Assembly: GCF_014649835.1 (NCBI RefSeq)
Contig: NZ_BMTU01000003.1
Coordinates: 124,001 to 188,000, forward strand
Direction of reading: 5' to 3'
DNA from: Streptomyces pilosus
GTDB taxonomy: Bacteria > Actinomycetota > Actinomycetes > Streptomycetales > Streptomycetaceae
DNA length: 64,000 nucleotides
Position numbers and translations under genes: made by a program. Of the stretch, positions 63,380 to 64,000 are shown in pieces. The notes beneath the pieces are model-generated. The model was not told where the DNA came from. It did no database searches and saw nothing but the letters and a program-made list of their open reading frames with translations. Positions within the stretch are counted from its first letter, which is position 1. Every line of letters starts with the position of its first letter.

Positions 63380-63946
63380 GTGCGAAGACTTGTCTACGGC
63401 ATGAACCTGAGTGTGGACGGCTACATCGCCGCGGCCGGCGACGACATCGGCTGGAGCGGGCCGCCGAGCGACGAACTGTTCCAGTGGTGGCTCGACCACG
63501 AGCAGGCGAGTTCCCTGTCGCTGTACGGACGCAAGCTGTGGGAGACGATGAGCTCCCACTGGCCGACCGGCGACCAGCAGCCCGACGCCACCCCGGCGGA
63601 GATCGAGTTCGCGTGCAACTGGCGGGACACGCCGAAAGTGGTGTTCTCCTCGACGATCGACCAGGTGGACTGGAACGCCCGCCTGGTCACCGGCGACGCG
63701 ATCGCCGAGATCACCCGGCTCAAAGCCGAGGACGGCGGCCCGATGAACATCGGCGGCGCGACGCTCGCCGGGGCGGCCATGCGCGCCGGGCTGATCGACG
63801 AGTACGTGATCGCCACGCATCCGGTCCTGGTCGGCGGCGGCACGCCGTTCTTCACCGCGGTGGACAGCTGGGTGAAGCTGCGCCTGGTGGAGACGCGGAC
63901 GTTCCCCGGCGGCGTGGCCCTGACCAGGTACGAGACGAGGCGCTGA
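63380..63946 (+). CDS. Dihydrofolate reductase/RibD C-terminal domain protein
   Basis: This 188-residue protein has the RibD/DHFR-like fold: VYGMNLSVDGYIAA, SLYGRKLWETMSSHWP (YGRxxWE motif), MNIGGATLAGAAMRAGLIDEY and HPVLVGGGTPFF. It is an NADPH-dependent reductase of unknown substrate, common in Streptomyces. GTG 63380 is preferred because GGAAGG lies 7 bases upstream, although an in-frame ATG is 96 bases earlier. Confidence 0.9.
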   Translation: MRRLVYGMNLSVDGYIAAAGDDIGWSGPPSDELFQWWLDHEQASSLSLYGRKLWETMSSHWPTGDQQPDATPAEIEFACNWRDTPKVVFSSTIDQVDWNARLVTGDAIAEITRLKAEDGGPMNIGGATLAGAAMRAGLIDEYVIATHPVLVGGGTPFFTAVDSWVKLRLVETRTFPGGVALTRYETRR

Positions 63947-63974
63947 GCAGCTTCCCGAGCCCCGCGACAACCGG

Positions 63975-64000
63975 TCAGGTCTGCGCCATGTCCACGAAGC
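63975..64000 (-). CDS. C-terminal codons of a truncated gene
   Basis: The minus strand ends with codons for FVDMAQT and a TGA stop (63977-63975), so a gene enters from the right. The tail resembles the end of replicative DNA helicase DnaB, which I would expect at this place in Streptomyces, but eight codons cannot prove it. Confidence 0.4.

Overview
The window is chromosomal DNA from a Streptomyces-type actinomycete. Base composition is very GC-rich, coding regions have G or C in most third positions, GTG starts are common, and four gene pairs overlap by 4 bp at GTGA or ATGA. The gene content is diagnostic: ssgR-ssgA, dtpA with a Sco/PCuAC/CopCD copper operon, a fused cydDC behind a Rex operator, ptpA, pheA and serS. 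The order matches my recollection of the core-chromosome arm of S. coelicolor next to oriC. The parS and DnaA-box content, and a last gene that may be dnaB, suggest oriC lies to the right.

Layout. 1-10.5 kb: a truncated secreted protein, a prim-pol protein, a DinB protein, a GNAT enzyme, small membrane proteins, tRNA-Ser(UGA), a membrane-anchored HtrA protease, a glycerophosphodiesterase, an HATPase, a SEC-C protein, a lipoprotein and a second, degenerate prim-pol protein. 11-15.8 kb: a SpoIIE-type phosphatase that lacks a metal ligand, an M24 aminopeptidase, another HATPase and a membrane protein. 16-21.5 kb: an extracytoplasmic copper-handling cluster (YcnI-like, Sco, PCuAC, CopC-CopD, DtpA). 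21.5-25.2 kb: pheA, a DnaA-box cluster, serS, a HAD phosphatase and an odd serine-type tRNA gene. 25.5-29.1 kb: a double ABC-2 export operon. 29.3-34.8 kb: an epoxide-hydrolase/SDR fusion, a KptA-like RNA 2'-phosphotransferase, an LLM oxidoreductase, a HAD phosphatase and an M23 peptidase. 35-41 kb: cydA-cydB-cydDC under a Rex operator. 41-50 kb: an aromatic aminotransferase, a TTA-containing LacI regulator, a metallophosphoesterase, a TerD-vWA protein, and thiC with a TPP riboswitch. 50-64 kb: a YibE/F protein, ssgA-ssgR, small membrane proteins, ptpA with a cystathionine lyase-type enzyme, a TTA-containing LysR regulator, a NUDIX hydrolase, acetyltransferases, MarR with a divergent MFS pump, a serine hydrolase, a RibD-like reductase and the tail of one more gene.

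The most notable non-genic signal is chromosome-organisation DNA woven into ordinary genes. Three perfect parS palindromes (GTTTCACGTGAAAC) and three one-mismatch versions lie between 20.4 and 61.7 kb. One is inside dtpA, one covers the cydDC start codon, one is built into the peripheral arm of the thiC TPP riboswitch, and one forms the stem of a terminator between convergent genes. A separate cluster of four exact DnaA boxes sits upstream of serS. Other items to revisit are the serine-type tRNA with a non-canonical anticodon loop two genes from serS, a PP2C/SpoIIE phosphatase with Asp and His replaced by Ser, and two regulators with single TTA (bldA-dependent) codons.

Family names rest on motifs read by eye. 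No database search was run. Start codons were chosen from ribosome-binding sites where one is visible and are stated as uncertain elsewhere.
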